DNA from: Pseudothauera lacus
GTDB taxonomy: Bacteria > Pseudomonadota > Gammaproteobacteria > Burkholderiales > Rhodocyclaceae
DNA: 64,000 nt
NCBI RefSeq assembly: GCF_003034845.1
Contig: NZ_PZKC01000005.1
Location: 1 to 64,000 of the forward strand
Reading direction: 5' to 3'
The first letter of the stretch is position 1, and each line of letters starts with the position of its first letter. The notes below the pieces were generated by a model. That model ran no database searches, was not told where the DNA came from, and saw only the letters and a list, made by a program, of their open reading frames with translations. This document shows positions 30,969 through 45,961 of this stretch, piece after piece. The translations under genes and the position numbers were made by a program.

Positions 30969-32813
30969 TCAGACCGACATCGTCAGTTCGAGCAGTTCGC
31001 GCTTCAGCACCAGTTGGCGCGGCAGGCGGTCCTGCAGCCTGTCGAACCACTCCTTGTGCGAGGCGAACTCGGTCTTCCACGCATCGGCGTCGATCTGGGT
31101 GAGGGCCTCGAACTCTTCGCGGCTGAGGTCGCAACCGCTCCAGTCGAGATCCTCGAAGCGCGGCATCCAGCCCAGCGCGGTTTCCTTGGCGGCGACCTTG
31201 CCCTTGACGCGGTCGACGATCCACTTCAGTACGCGCATGTTGTCGCTGAAGCCGGGCCACATGAATTCGCCCTTCTCGTTCATGCGGAACCAGTTCACGC
31301 AGAAGATCTTCGGGGTGTTCTCGATCACATGACCCATGCGCAGCCAGTGGTTGAAGTAGTCACCCATGTGGTAGCCGCAGAAGGGCAGCATGGCGAAGGG
31401 GTCGCGACGCACCACGCCTTGCGCGCCGAAGGCGGCGGCGGTGGTTTCCGAGCCCAGGGTGGCGGCCATGTAGACGCCGAAGTTCCAGTTGAAGGCCTGG
31501 TACACCAGCGGCACCGTGGTGGCGCGGCGGCCGCCGAAGATGAAGGCCGAGATCGGCACGCCGGCGGGGTCTTCCCAGGCCGGGTCGATCGACGGGCACT
31601 GGCTTGCCGGGGCGGTGAAGCGGGCGTTGGGGTGGGCGGCCTTGCGGCCGGTTTCCCTGGCGATCTCGGGCGTCCAGTCCTTGCCCTGCCAGTCGACGAG
31701 GTGGGCCGGGGCTTCCTTGCTCATCCCTTCCCACCACACGTCGCCGTCGTCGGTCAGTGCGACGTTGGTGAAGATGATGTTCTCCTTCAGCGTCGCCATG
31801 GCGTTGTAGTTGGTCTTTTCGGAGGTGCCGGGGGCGACGCCGAAGTAGCCGAACTCGGGGTTGATGGCGCGGAAGGTGCCGTCCGGGCCGGGCTTGATCC
31901 AGGCGATGTCGTCGCCGACGGTGGTGATCTTCCAGCCGTCGAAGGTCTTCGGCGGGATCAGCATGGCGAAGTTGGTCTTGCCGCAGGCCGACGGGAAGGC
32001 GGCGGCGACGTAGCTCTTCTCGCCCTCGGGAGATTCGACGCCGAGGATCAGCATGTGCTCGGCCAGCCAGCCTTCGTCACGCGCCATGGTGGAGGCGATG
32101 CGCAGCGCGAAGCACTTCTTGCCGAGCAGGGCGTTGCCGCCGTAGCCCGAGCCGTAGGACCAGATCTCGCGCGTTTCGGGATAGTGCACGATGTACTTGG
32201 TGTCGGGGTTGCACGGCCAGCGGCTGTCCTTCTCGCCCTGGGCGAGCGGGGCGCCGACGGTGTGCACGCAGGGCACGAACTCGCCATCGGTGCCGAGCAC
32301 TTCGATGGCGCCCTTGCCCATGCGGGTCATGATGCGCATGTTGGTGACGACGTAGGGGCTGTCGGAGATTTCCACGCCGATGTGGGCGATCGGGCTGCCC
32401 AGCGGACCCATGGAGAACGGGATCACGTACATGGTGCGGCCGTGCATGCAGCCCTTGAAGAGGCCGTTGAGCGTCTCGCGCATCACCGCCGGGTCTTCCC
32501 AGTTGTTGGTGGGGCCGGCGTCTTCCTTGCTCTGCGAGCAGATGAAGGTGCGGTCTTCGACGCGGGCGACGTCGGAGGGGTCGGACCAGGCGAGGAAGGA
32601 GTTCTTGCGCTTTTCCGGGTTGAGCTTGATCAGCATGCCGGACTCGACCATCTCGGCGCACAGGCGGTCGTATTCCTCCTGCGAGCCGTCGCACCACACA
32701 ACCTGATCGGGCTCGGTGAGCGCGGCGATCTCGGCGACCCACTGCTTCAGGCCTTGGTGGCGGACGTAGTCGGGGGCGGCGGCCAGGGCGGCCTCGGCAA
32801 AGCGTTGGGTCAT
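30969..32813 (-). CDS. pckA: Phosphoenolpyruvate carboxykinase (GTP)
   Basis: This enzyme converts oxaloacetate and GTP to PEP, opening gluconeogenesis from the TCA cycle. The 614-residue length and the motifs mark the GTP-dependent class: the P-loop FPSACGKTN (about residues 272-280) with its reactive Cys, [13 protein letters not shown], and [23 protein letters not shown] for GTP and Mn2+ binding. The start ATG at 32813 is set by the conserved N-terminus; a much longer frame upstream is only the antisense of maeB. It is head to head with maeB, 237 nt apart, so the two PEP/pyruvate-node enzymes may share regulation. Confidence 0.96.
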   Translation of the reverse strand: MTQRFAEAALAAAPDYVRHQGLKQWVAEIAALTEPDQVVWCDGSQEEYDRLCAEMVESGMLIKLNPEKRKNSFLAWSDPSDVARVEDRTFICSQSKEDAGPTNNWEDPAVMRETLNGLFKGCMHGRTMYVIPFSMGPLGSPIAHIGVEISDSPYVVTNMRIMTRMGKGAIEVLGTDGEFVPCVHTVGAPLAQGEKDSRWPCNPDTKYIVHYPETREIWSYGSGYGGNALLGKKCFALRIASTMARDEGWLAEHMLILGVESPEGEKSYVAAAFPSACGKTNFAMLIPPKTFDGWKITTVGDDIAWIKPGPDGTFRAINPEFGYFGVAPGTSEKTNYNAMATLKENIIFTNVALTDDGDVWWEGMSKEAPAHLVDWQGKDWTPEIARETGRKAAHPNARFTAPASQCPSIDPAWEDPAGVPISAFIFGGRRATTVPLVYQAFNWNFGVYMAATLGSETTAAAFGAQGVVRRDPFAMLPFCGYHMGDYFNHWLRMGHVIENTPKIFCVNWFRMNEKGEFMWPGFSDNMRVLKWIVDRVKGKVAAKETALGWMPRFEDLDWSGCDLSREEFEALTQIDADAWKTEFASHKEWFDRLQDRLPRQLVLKRELLELTMSV

Positions 32814-33050
32814 GGCGAAGTGCTCTCCAGGTTGCGGGTACTGAAACCTTCCCCGTCGGTCGGGCGGCACAGCGTGCGGCCGGCGGGCTGCAGGCCGTGC
32901 TGTAATGCGCCTGCAGTGCCAGTTGCGGAAATTACTAGGGTAAACCGCAGTCGGCGAAAGCCTAATATTATGCCACGGAGCAGAAGCGGACGAAAAGGGT
33001 AGCAATCGACCGCCTCCGTAACCACAGAACAGACAAAGGACGGAGCACAC

Positions 33051-35324
<2,274 letters not shown>

Positions 35325-35400
35325 TCCGCCCCTGCCACGCTGGCGGCACCTATCCCGGCGGGTTAGGATGTGCCGGCGGCGTGGCGGGGAGGCGAGGACG

Positions 35401-36537
35401 ATGACGGCAGGGGGGGGCAGGACGGCGCTGGTGCTCACCGGCGGTGGAGCCCGTGCGGCCTATCAGGTCGGCGTGCTGAGTGCCATCCGCGAACTGCGCG
35501 GGCAGGCCGTGGGCAATCCCTTTCCCATTCTGTGCGGCACCTCCGCCGGTGGCATCAATGCCGCTGCGCTGGCGGTGTTTTCCGCTGATTTCAACGCTGC
35601 GGTGCGTAAACTGGCGTGGATCTGGCGCAACTTTCACGTCGAGCGCATCTACCGTACCGACGCCGCGGCGCTCTTTGGCACCGGCCTGCGCTGGGGGGCG
35701 GCGCTGACCCTGGGCTGGGCAGTGCGCCAGACCCCGCGTTCGCTGCTCGACAACAGTCCGCTGCGCGCCCTGCTGGAGCGCGTGCTCGATTTCTCCGCCA
35801 TCGGGCGGGCGATCTCCGCCGGGCATCTGCACGCGCTCAGCGTGGCAGCCTCCGGCTACACCTCGGGTGAGAGTCTGGCCTTCTTCGAAGCCGCCGCCGG
35901 GGTGCAGCCGTGGCGGCGGGCGCAGCGCGTGGGGATGCGCACGCAACTGGGCGTCGATCACCTGATGGCGTCGAGTGCCATCCCCTTCCTGTTTCCAGCG
36001 GTGCACATCCACCGCGAGTACTTCGGTGACGGCTCCATGCGCCAGCTGGCGCCGATCAGCCCGGCGATCCATCTGGGCGCCGAACGCATCCTGGTGATCG
36101 GCGCCGGCCGCCTCGCCGAGGAAGGGCGTCAGCGCACCGAGAGCTATCCGTCGCCGGCACAGATCGCCGGTCACGCGCTGTCGAGCATCTTCCTCGACAG
36201 TCTGGCGATGGATCTCGAGCGCCTGGAGCGCATCAACACCACCGTCAGTGCGCTTACGCCGGCGCAGCGCGAGGCTGCGGGCATCGGCCTGCGACCGATC
36301 GAGACGCTGGTGATCGCCCCGTCGCAGCGTCTGGATGCCATGGCCGGACACCACCGCCGCACTCTGCCGCCCCTGCTGCGCACCCTGCTTGGCGGTGTCG
36401 GGGCGATGCGGCGCGAGGGATCGGTGCTGCTTTCGTACCTCCTCTTCGAACCCGGCTTCACCCGTGCGCTTATGGAGCTGGGCTATTGCGACACGCTCGC
36501 ACGCCGGCAGGAGGTTGTTGATTTTTTGCGCTTATGA
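35401..36537 (+). CDS. Patatin-like phospholipase
   Basis: The 378-residue protein has the patatin Ser-Asp dyad: oxyanion strip [13 protein letters not shown] (12-24), nucleophile Ser48 in GTSAGG and Asp210 in YFGDGS. Such enzymes hydrolyse lipid acyl esters. The domain ends near residue 290; the remainder is helical with no recognised domain. There is no clear signal peptide, so it is probably cytosolic or membrane-associated. The ATG 35401 gives [16 protein letters not shown]; an upstream ATG at 35368 adds 11 Arg-rich residues. It follows maeB on the same strand by 76 nt. Confidence 0.88.
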   Translation: MTAGGGRTALVLTGGGARAAYQVGVLSAIRELRGQAVGNPFPILCGTSAGGINAAALAVFSADFNAAVRKLAWIWRNFHVERIYRTDAAALFGTGLRWGAALTLGWAVRQTPRSLLDNSPLRALLERVLDFSAIGRAISAGHLHALSVAASGYTSGESLAFFEAAAGVQPWRRAQRVGMRTQLGVDHLMASSAIPFLFPAVHIHREYFGDGSMRQLAPISPAIHLGAERILVIGAGRLAEEGRQRTESYPSPAQIAGHALSSIFLDSLAMDLERLERINTTVSALTPAQREAAGIGLRPIETLVIAPSQRLDAMAGHHRRTLPPLLRTLLGGVGAMRREGSVLLSYLLFEPGFTRALMELGYCDTLARRQEVVDFLRL

Positions 36538-36696
36538 GCGCGGGGGAGTTCATCCCAATGGGGTGGCGGATGTTTTCCGTAAGGGAAGGAAAGACGGTCT
36601 TTCGTGATTCATTTCTGCGAATCAACTTCAAAAAGACTTGATATCTTCCTATTTTTATTAAGAATAACGGAAAGCGCATCTTCCCCAGGTCTGGTC

Positions 36697-37605
36697 ATGA
36701 AGCTCCGTTCCCTGCTCTCCACACTGCTCAGTCTGGGCTGCTTCCATGCCGCCCAGCCTGTCGCGGCCGACCCCGCCGCGGCAGTGGTCAGGACCACCGC
36801 GGCGATTCCCGGGATCGATGCACGCTCGCTGCCCGCGCTGGGATCGACGGCCTTTGCCATTGCCCACCAGAACAGTGGCGAACTGATCATCGAGCGCGGT
36901 GCCGACCGCGTGCTGCCGATTGCCTCGATCACCAAGCTGATGACGGCGATGGTGGTGCTCGACGCCGGTCTCGGTCTCTCCGAGGGGCTCACCGTCACCC
37001 GTGCCGACATCGATACCCTCAAGGGCACCGGCTCGCGCCTGCCCATCGGCGCCCGCCTGAGCCGCGAGCAGATGCTGCTGCTCGCCCTGATGTCGTCGGA
37101 AAACCGCGCCGCTTCTGCGCTGGCGCGCCACTACCCGGGTGGGGAGGTTGCCTTCATTCGCGCGATGAACGTCAAGGCGCGCCTGATCGGCCTTGACGAC
37201 ACGCGCTTCTTCGACAGCACCGGCCTCGATCCGCGCAATGTCTCCAGCCCGCGTGACCTCGTCCGCCTGGTGGCCGCCGCCGCGGCCTATCCCCTGATCC
37301 GCGAGTTCTCTACCGCCGATGAGCGCGACGTCCGCGTCGGCAAGGGCAGCCTGCGCTACGGCAACAGCAACAGCCTGGTGCGCAGCCCGGAATGGCAGAT
37401 CGGCCTGTCGAAGACCGGTTTCATCCGCGAGGCCGGCCGTTGCCTGGTGATGCAGGCGTGGATGGAGGGCGAGCCGGTGATCATCGTGCTGATGAACGCC
37501 GACAGCCGCTGGGTGCGCAATACCGACGCCAACAAGCTGCGTGAGTGGCTGCAGGGCGTGGGCGTGCAGCGCATCGCCCTGGCTGGCGTGGCGGGCGGCG
37601 GTTAA
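36697..37605 (+). CDS. pbpG: D-alanyl-D-alanine endopeptidase (PBP7 type)
   Basis: This periplasmic serine enzyme of the S11 family cleaves D-Ala-mDAP crosslinks. The 302 residues have a signal peptide (to about residue 24, PVAA) and the three active-site motifs Ser77-Ile-Thr-Lys80, Ser134-Glu-Asn136 and Lys239-Thr-Gly. It lacks the C-terminal amphipathic anchor of PBP5/6, which favours PBP7 (PbpG). I chose the ATG at 36697 because it begins a clean signal peptide; the frame goes back to 36604. The stop TAA overlaps the stop of the convergent iclR-type gene within the hexamer GTTAAC. Confidence 0.9.
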   Translation: MKLRSLLSTLLSLGCFHAAQPVAADPAAAVVRTTAAIPGIDARSLPALGSTAFAIAHQNSGELIIERGADRVLPIASITKLMTAMVVLDAGLGLSEGLTVTRADIDTLKGTGSRLPIGARLSREQMLLLALMSSENRAASALARHYPGGEVAFIRAMNVKARLIGLDDTRFFDSTGLDPRNVSSPRDLVRLVAAAAAYPLIREFSTADERDVRVGKGSLRYGNSNSLVRSPEWQIGLSKTGFIREAGRCLVMQAWMEGEPVIIVLMNADSRWVRNTDANKLREWLQGVGVQRIALAGVAGGG

Positions 37606-38399
37606 CGCCTGACGTAACCGAGCGCGCGCGAGATCTCGTCGGCGGTTTCGCGGATCAGCGGCGCCCAGTCCGGATTGAAGCGCTCCGACGGGGTTGACAG
37701 CGACAGGCCGGCGACCAGCTCGCCACCGTCGTCGCGGATGCCGGCAGCAATGCAGCGCACCCCCGTCTCCACTTCGTCGAGGTCGAAGGCGACACCATGA
37801 CGGCGCACCTTGTCGAGTTCCTTTTCGAGGGCCGGCAGGGTGGCAATGGACGTCGGCGTGGACGCCGGCAGCCCGGTGCGGCGGGCATAGTCGCGCACCT
37901 TCTCGGCGCCGTCCTCGACCAGGAAGAGCTTGCCGGTGGCGGTGGTGTGCAGCGGCGCGCGTGCGCCGACGATGTGCACCACGCGCACCGCAGAGCGCCC
38001 GCTGGATGTGCGCTCGACGTAGACGATCTGGTCGCCGTCGCGGATGCCGAGGTTCACGCTCTCACCGGTGGCGGCATGCAGCTTGAGCATCGACGGCATC
38101 GCCGTTTCACGCAGCGAGATGCGCGACTTGACCAGGCTGCCCAGTTCCAGCAGGCGGATGCCGAGCCGATAGACGCCGGGTTCGGTGCGCTCGACGAAGC
38201 CGCTCTGGGTCATCGCGCCGAGGATGCGGTGGGCGGTCGACGGGTGCAGACCGGTGTCCAGCGCAAGCTGCTTGAGAGCGGCGGGATCGGGATGGCGGGC
38301 GAGGGCGTCAAGCAGCTTCATCATGCGCTCGATGACCTGGATTGGGTTCTTGGCTTCGCTGGCGCCTGTCGCGGGCGCTCTGGTCTTGCTGGCTGGCAC
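37602..38399 (-). CDS. IclR family transcriptional regulator
   Basis: The 265-residue regulator has an N-terminal winged helix (about residues 20-85; IQVIERMMKLLDALA and LALDTGLHPSTAHRIL with the recognition helix) and the IclR effector domain (about 95-262) with LGIRDGDQIVYVER and the RCIAAGIRDDGGELVAGLSLS signature. These proteins sense small carboxylates or aromatic-pathway intermediates; the ligand is unknown here and no obvious catabolic operon adjoins it. The start is GTG at 38399. A dyad 50 nt upstream may be its own operator. Confidence 0.9.
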   Translation of the reverse strand: MPASKTRAPATGASEAKNPIQVIERMMKLLDALARHPDPAALKQLALDTGLHPSTAHRILGAMTQSGFVERTEPGVYRLGIRLLELGSLVKSRISLRETAMPSMLKLHAATGESVNLGIRDGDQIVYVERTSSGRSAVRVVHIVGARAPLHTTATGKLFLVEDGAEKVRDYARRTGLPASTPTSIATLPALEKELDKVRRHGVAFDLDEVETGVRCIAAGIRDDGGELVAGLSLSTPSERFNPDWAPLIRETADEISRALGYVRR

Positions 38400-38448
38400 T
38401 TTGATCCTGCGGGTCGGAGTAACGTGCGAATGTTAGCCGCCCGGCCTG

Positions 38449-38465
38449 ATTTCGCCTAGTGAAAT
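38449..38465. promoter_or_regulatory. dyad upstream of the IclR-type gene
   Basis: ATTTC (38449-38453), a 7-nt gap and GAAAT (38461-38465) form a perfect dyad 50 nt upstream of the regulator start. GAAAT/ATTTC half-sites are typical of IclR operators, and autoregulation is common in the family. Only a candidate. Confidence 0.3.
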
Positions 38466-38582
38466 GCGTGATGGGTGGAGAAATGCCCCGTCACAGGATC
38501 AATAACCACTGTGATATTGTGGATTTACATGGCTCGGATGTGAGGGCTGCCGATTTCGGTGGTCTCCATCAGGGGTCGCCGA

Positions 38583-38618
38583 TATACTTTTGCGCCATAG
38601 TGCCCGGTCAAGCCGGGC
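38583..38618 (+). promoter_or_regulatory. possible promoter and leader hairpin of the mrp operon
   Basis: TATACT (38583-38588) could be a -10 box, although no good -35 is visible. Just downstream GCCCGG (38602-38607) pairs with CCGGGC (38613-38618) around a 5-nt loop, which would lie near the start of the transcript, leaving about 60 nt to the mrpA start. No known riboswitch class could be matched by eye. Confidence 0.3.
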
Positions 38619-38681
38619 CTTGTCTTGTGCGGCCGCGCCAGCGCAGCCGTGCGCTCCGAATACCGACGGGATTCTCTGCCC

Positions 38682-41545
<2,864 letters not shown>

Positions 41546-41546
<1 letters not shown>

Positions 41547-41962
41547 TGGAATTCCTCATTGCCACCGCGATCGGCGCGATGACCGCCGCCGGCATCTACC
41601 TGGTACTGCGCGCCCGCACCTTCCCGGTGATCATCGGCCTCTCGCTGCTCACCTACGCCACCAACCTGTTCCTCTTTGCCACCGGCCGCCTGGCGGTCAA
41701 TCTGCCGCCGGTGATCAGCGGTGAGGCTGTGGCCTATACCGATCCATTGCCGCAGGCGCTGGTGCTGACCGCCATCGTGATCTCCTTCGGCATGACCGCG
41801 GTGATCGTGGTGATGGCGCTGCGCGCCTACTTCGAGACCGGCAATGACCACGTCGACCTGCCCGGCGAGGCCTCGCCCGAGGCCCGCGAGGACGACTGGA
41901 AGCTGCTCGGCCGCAAGCAGGGCGATGGCCCGCGCCAGTCCGTTGTCGAGGAGCGCGCATGA
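41546..41962 (+). CDS. mrpC: Mrp antiporter subunit C
   Basis: MrpC resembles NuoK of complex I. The 138 residues form three membrane helices (about 4-22, 28-48, 68-92), with the loop GRLAVNLPPVISGEAVAYTDPLPQALVLTAIVI containing the conserved DPLPQALVLTAIVI block. The C-terminal tail (about 100-138) is polar and cytosolic. It starts in the base shared with the mrpA stop (TGATG) and overlaps mrpD as ATGA, so the operon is translationally coupled. Confidence 0.94.
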
Positions 41963-43482
41963 ACCACTGGCTGATTCTGCCCATCCTGCTGCCGGCGGTG
42001 CTCGGTGCGCTGCTGGTCGTTGCCGCGCGCCACGACGCGCTGCTGTCGCGGGTGTTCTCGGTGGCCTCCTGCGTGCTGCTGCTGATCGTCGGCCTGGTGT
42101 TGCTGGGAATGGCGAGCGACGGCAGCATCCGCGTGTATGCGCTGGGCGACTGGGTGGCGCCCTTCGGCATCGTACTGGTGCTCGACCGCCTCTCGGCGCT
42201 GATGCTGGTGCTCACCGCGCTGCTCGGCCTGGGTGTGCTGCTCTACGCCGTGGGCGGCTGGGACGAGCGCGGCAAGCACTTCCATCCGCTCTTCCAGTTC
42301 CAGTTGATGGGGCTCAATGGTGCCTTCCTCACCGGCGACTTCTTCAATCTCTTCGTCTTCTTCGAGATCCTGCTGATCGCCTCCTACGGCCTCATGGTGC
42401 ATGGCGGCGGCGGGCTGCGGGTGAAGGCCGGCGTGCAGTACGTGGTCACCAATCTGGTCGGTTCCTCGCTGTTCCTCATCGCCGTGGGGCTGATCTACAG
42501 CGTCACCGGCACGCTCAACATGGCCGACCTGGCGCTCAAGGTGCCGCAGGTGCCGCCCGCCGACCAGGCCTTGCTGCAGACCGGCGCGGTGCTCCTGTTG
42601 CTGGTGTTCGGCGTCAAGGCGGCGCTGGTGCCGCTGCACTTCTGGCTGCCCGGTACCTATGCCAACGCCCCCGGGCCGGTGGCGGCGCTGTTTGCCATCA
42701 TGACCAAGGTCGGGGCCTATTCCATCATCCGCCTCTACGTGCTGGCCTTCGGCGAGCAGGCCGGCGAGGCCGCCTGGCTGGCCGCGCCCTGGCTGCTGCC
42801 GGCCGGCCTGCTGACCCTGGTGATGGGCATGACCGGCGTGTACGCCGCGCGCAGCCTGGGCCAGATGGCCAGCTTTGCGGTGATCGGCTCGATGGGCATG
42901 CTGCTCGCCACGGTGTCGGTGTTCACCCCGCAGTCGCTCAGTGCCGCGCTGTACTACCTGCTGCATTCCACGCTGGCGGCGGCGGCGCTGTTCCTCGTCG
43001 TCGATCTGGTCGCCGAGCGCCGCGGGATGCTGCGCGACCGCCTCGCGCTGGCGCCGCGCTTTGCCCAGGGCACACTGATCGCCGGGTTGTTCTTTGCCGC
43101 CGCCATCGCCATGGCCGGCATGCCGCCGCTGTCCGGCTTCCTCGGCAAGCTGCTGGTGCTCGACGCGGTGCGCAGCCATTCGCAGGCGGTGTGGTTCTGG
43201 GCGCTGATCCTGTCCACCTCGCTGATCGCCATCGTCGGCTTCGCGCGCGGCGGCAGCCTGGTGTTCTGGAAAAGCCATGCGCTGGAAACGTCTGCGGCGG
43301 CCAGCCGCCGTCCGGCGGCGGTGCTGCCCTTCGTTGCAGTGGGCGGCCTGCTTGCTGCCCTGGTGGTGCTGACGGTGGCCGCTGGCCCCGTGCATGCCTG
43401 GCTGGAACTCGCCGCGGCGCAGATCTTTGCGCCCAGCGGCTACATCGAAGCGGTGCTGGGCACCGCCAAGGGAGGGCAGTGA
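41959..43482 (+). CDS. mrpD: Mrp antiporter subunit D
   Basis: MrpD is a second proton-conducting antiporter-like subunit, related to NuoM/NuoN. The 507-residue protein has about 14 membrane helices, with the conserved FFNLFVFFEILLIASYGL (key Glu) and FGVKAALVPLHFWLPGTYANAP (key Lys and His). It works in the same complex as MrpA. The start overlaps the mrpC stop by 4 nt and the stop overlaps the mrpE start by one base. Confidence 0.95.
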   Translation: MNHWLILPILLPAVLGALLVVAARHDALLSRVFSVASCVLLLIVGLVLLGMASDGSIRVYALGDWVAPFGIVLVLDRLSALMLVLTALLGLGVLLYAVGGWDERGKHFHPLFQFQLMGLNGAFLTGDFFNLFVFFEILLIASYGLMVHGGGGLRVKAGVQYVVTNLVGSSLFLIAVGLIYSVTGTLNMADLALKVPQVPPADQALLQTGAVLLLLVFGVKAALVPLHFWLPGTYANAPGPVAALFAIMTKVGAYSIIRLYVLAFGEQAGEAAWLAAPWLLPAGLLTLVMGMTGVYAARSLGQMASFAVIGSMGMLLATVSVFTPQSLSAALYYLLHSTLAAAALFLVVDLVAERRGMLRDRLALAPRFAQGTLIAGLFFAAAIAMAGMPPLSGFLGKLLVLDAVRSHSQAVWFWALILSTSLIAIVGFARGGSLVFWKSHALETSAAASRRPAAVLPFVAVGGLLAALVVLTVAAGPVHAWLELAAAQIFAPSGYIEAVLGTAKGGQ

Positions 43483-44006
43483 TGGCCGACAAAGCCGAAA
43501 TCGACAAGCGCAGCTTCCTGCAGCGCTGGCTGCCGCACCCCTTGCTGACCGTCGTGCTGATCGCGCTGTGGATGCTGCTGCTCAACAGTTTCAGTGCCGG
43601 CGGCCTGGTGATGGGCGCGTTGCTCGGGGTGGTGATTCCCATCATCACCAGCAATTTCTGGCCCGAGCGGCCACCGGTGAAGGCCTATGGCAAGGCGGTG
43701 TCCTATATGGCACTGGTGGCCTGGGACGTGGTGGTGGCGAACATCGAGGTCGCGCGCCTGATCCTCTTCCGCCCTGTCGACCAGTTGAACGTGCGCTGGG
43801 TTACCGTGCCGCTGGAACTGCGCTCGCCAGAAGCCATCACCGTACTCGCCGGCACCATCACCATGACACCGGGCACGGTGTCCTGCGACCTCTCGGCCGA
43901 CGGCCGCAGCCTGCTGGTGCATTGCCTCGACGCGCCCGACGCCGAGGAGGCGGTGCGGCAGATGAAGGAACGCTACGAGTCCCGTCTGAAGGAGATCTTT
44001 CCGTGA
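43482..44006 (+). CDS. mrpE: Mrp antiporter subunit E
   Basis: MrpE is a small membrane subunit needed for assembly of the antiporter. The 174 residues have two close membrane helices (about 24-56), then a cytosolic alpha/beta domain with the family block ITMTPGTVSCDLSADGRSLLVHCLD (shown in part as TPGTVS). The length is normal. It begins within the mrpD stop (TGATG) and ends overlapping the GTG start of mrpF. Confidence 0.92.
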   Translation: MADKAEIDKRSFLQRWLPHPLLTVVLIALWMLLLNSFSAGGLVMGALLGVVIPIITSNFWPERPPVKAYGKAVSYMALVAWDVVVANIEVARLILFRPVDQLNVRWVTVPLELRSPEAITVLAGTITMTPGTVSCDLSADGRSLLVHCLDAPDAEEAVRQMKERYESRLKEIFP

Positions 44007-44272
44007 TCGAACATGCCCTCACCTTCGGTTATGTCGCGGTGTCGATCGCCGTGCTGCTCAACCTGTGGCGCCTGCTGCGCGGACCGTCGCTGATGGACCG
44101 CGTGCTGGCGGTGGACACCATGGTGATCAACGTCATCGCGCTGATCATCCTGTTCGGCATCCAGCAGCGCACCACGGTGTTCTTCGAGGCCGCGCTGCTC
44201 TTCGCCATGTTCGGTTTCATCTCCACCGTTGCCTACTGCCGCTTCATCCTGCGCGGCGACGTCATCGAGTGA
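44003..44272 (+). CDS. mrpF: Mrp antiporter subunit F
   Basis: MrpF is an 89-residue protein with three membrane helices (about 5-23, 34-54, 60-80) and the typical RGPSLMDRVLAVDTM loop. It is a structural subunit of the Mrp complex. The start is GTG, overlapping the mrpE stop as GTGA. mrpG follows after 7 nt. Confidence 0.92.
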   Translation: MIEHALTFGYVAVSIAVLLNLWRLLRGPSLMDRVLAVDTMVINVIALIILFGIQQRTTVFFEAALLFAMFGFISTVAYCRFILRGDVIE

Positions 44273-44279
44273 GGCAGTC

Positions 44280-44681
44280 ATGACTTTTGTGCTCGAAGTA
44301 CTGATTTCCGCGCTCATCGTGCTCGGTGGCATCTTCGCCCTGGTGGGCTCGGTCGGCCTGGTCAAGCTGCCCGACCTGCTCACCCGCCTGCACGGGCCGA
44401 CCAAGGCCACCACGCTGGGCGTCGGCGGTGCGCTGGCCGGTTCGATGCTGTTCTTCTTCGGCATCGAGGGCACGCTGTCGATCCACGAGGTGCTGATCAG
44501 CGTCTTCCTCTTCCTCACCGCGCCGATCTCCGCCCACTTCATCGCCAAGGCTCACCTGCACGAGCACGTCGCACTGCGCGCCGACCTGCCGCCCACCGGG
44601 CGCGAGCATGGCTGGAGCACCTTCGACGGTGTGCCGGAAAGCAGTGATGGCGAACAGGCGGAGCACGCGCCACGCGGCTGA
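44280..44681 (+). CDS. mrpG: Mrp antiporter subunit G
   Basis: MrpG is the last subunit of the operon. The 133-residue protein has three membrane helices (about 5-27, 42-62, 68-88) and the family signature GLVKLPDLLTRLHGPTKATTLG in the first loop. The C-terminal 40 residues are polar and cytosolic, somewhat longer than in the shortest family members. No terminator with a T-tract was seen after it; the next gene begins 87 nt on. Confidence 0.92.
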   Translation: MTFVLEVLISALIVLGGIFALVGSVGLVKLPDLLTRLHGPTKATTLGVGGALAGSMLFFFGIEGTLSIHEVLISVFLFLTAPISAHFIAKAHLHEHVALRADLPPTGREHGWSTFDGVPESSDGEQAEHAPRG

Positions 44682-44767
44682 GAGCAGCGGCTTTGACCCT
44701 GTGCGGTTGAGGATCGGGGATAATGGGCGTTTGCTCCGGCGTTTGTCCGGTCAGCCCGAGGTTGCCC

Positions 44768-45961
44768 TTGAACACCACCCGCAGAACCCCGCCCGTACCC
44801 GCACCGTCGCGCATCGCCGGCACGCTCAAGGTCCGCCCCCGCGAACCTGAGGCGCCGGCCGAGGCCGCGCCGGAGGCCGCAAGCCCCCCACCCGTAGAGA
44901 AGCGCTCCCGCCGGCCAACTCCAGCGCGCGGCGCTCAGGGGGCGTCCGCGGCCTCCGTTGGCGAGCGGCAGCCCAAGGCGGTACGTGCGCCGGCCACCGC
45001 TCCGTGCAAGCCTGCCAGCGCTGCGCGCAAGGCTCCTGCCGAGCAGGGCGCCGGGCCGAAACGCCGCAGTGCGGCGGAAGGAGAGAGCCGGGGCGACGAG
45101 GCCGCACGTCCTGCGGGCGAACGCCAAGCACGCACCCAGGTGGTCCGTCGCACCACCGACCGTCCGCCCCGCGCCACCACGCCACGTCCGCAGCCCGTCC
45201 CGCGCAGCCCTGCCGCCACTGCGGAGGGCGCGCCCGAGGGCGTGCGTCTGTCCAAGGTAATGGCCGAGCGCGGGCTGTGTTCGCGGCGCGAGGCCGACGG
45301 TCTGATCGAGCGCGGCTGGGTGTTCGTCGATGGCCGACGGATCACCGAACTCGGTACCCGCATCGACCCGGGCGCCAACATCACCCTGGCGCCCGAGGCG
45401 CGCAACCAGCAGGCGGCGCGCGTCACCATCCTGCTGCACAAGCCGGTGGGCTATGTCTCCGGCCAGCCCGAGCCAGGCTACGAGCCGGCGGTGGTGTTGA
45501 TCAAGGCTGAGAACCAGTTCGACGTCGGCGAGGCGCAGAACTTCCACTACAGCCATCTCAAGGGCCTGGCGCCGGCCGGGCGGCTGGACATCGATTCCAC
45601 CGGCCTGCTGGTGCTGACCCAGGACGGGCGCATCGCCCGCCAGCTGATCGGCGACGACTCCAAGGTCGACAAGGAGTACCTGGTGCGGGTGGAGGGCGAG
45701 CTCTCCGACGAAGGCCTGGCCCTGCTCAACCACGGCCTCGAACTGGATGGCCGCAAGCTGCGTCCGGCGCAGGTCGAATGGGCCAATCCGGATCAGCTGC
45801 GCTTCGTGCTGCGCGAAGGGCGCAAGCGCCAGATCCGCCGCATGTGCGAGCTGGTCGGGCTGAAGGTGGTGGGCCTGAAGCGGGTGCGCATCGGCAAGGT
45901 GCGTCTGGCCGACTTGCCCCTTGGGCAGTGGCGTTTCCTGCGCGAGGACGAGCGCTTCTGA
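44768..45961 (+). CDS. rluF: 23S rRNA pseudouridine synthase, RluF-like, with long basic N-terminal extension
   Basis: The enzyme isomerises uridine in rRNA. The C-terminal part has an S4 RNA-binding domain (about residues 158-205; [19 protein letters not shown]) and the RsuA/RluB/RluF catalytic domain with [17 protein letters not shown] (catalytic Asp) and [29 protein letters not shown] and the ending LPLGQWR favour RluF over RluB. The first 155 residues are a low-complexity Pro/Ala/Arg tail, probably disordered and RNA-binding. The start is uncertain: TTG 44768 has GAGG at the right distance and gives MNTTRRTPP, while an ATG at 44723 is in frame but overlaps a possible -10 (GATAAT). The stop overlaps the ampG start. 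Confidence 0.88.
   Translation: MNTTRRTPPVPAPSRIAGTLKVRPREPEAPAEAAPEAASPPPVEKRSRRPTPARGAQGASAASVGERQPKAVRAPATAPCKPASAARKAPAEQGAGPKRRSAAEGESRGDEAARPAGERQARTQVVRRTTDRPPRATTPRPQPVPRSPAATAEGAPEGVRLSKVMAERGLCSRREADGLIERGWVFVDGRRITELGTRIDPGANITLAPEARNQQAARVTILLHKPVGYVSGQPEPGYEPAVVLIKAENQFDVGEAQNFHYSHLKGLAPAGRLDIDSTGLLVLTQDGRIARQLIGDDSKVDKEYLVRVEGELSDEGLALLNHGLELDGRKLRPAQVEWANPDQLRFVLREGRKRQIRRMCELVGLKVVGLKRVRIGKVRLADLPLGQWRFLREDERF

Noticed and set aside
38589-38681. Na+ or Li+ riboswitch before mrpA
   Set aside because: A hairpin is present, but I could not match any known riboswitch consensus by eye.
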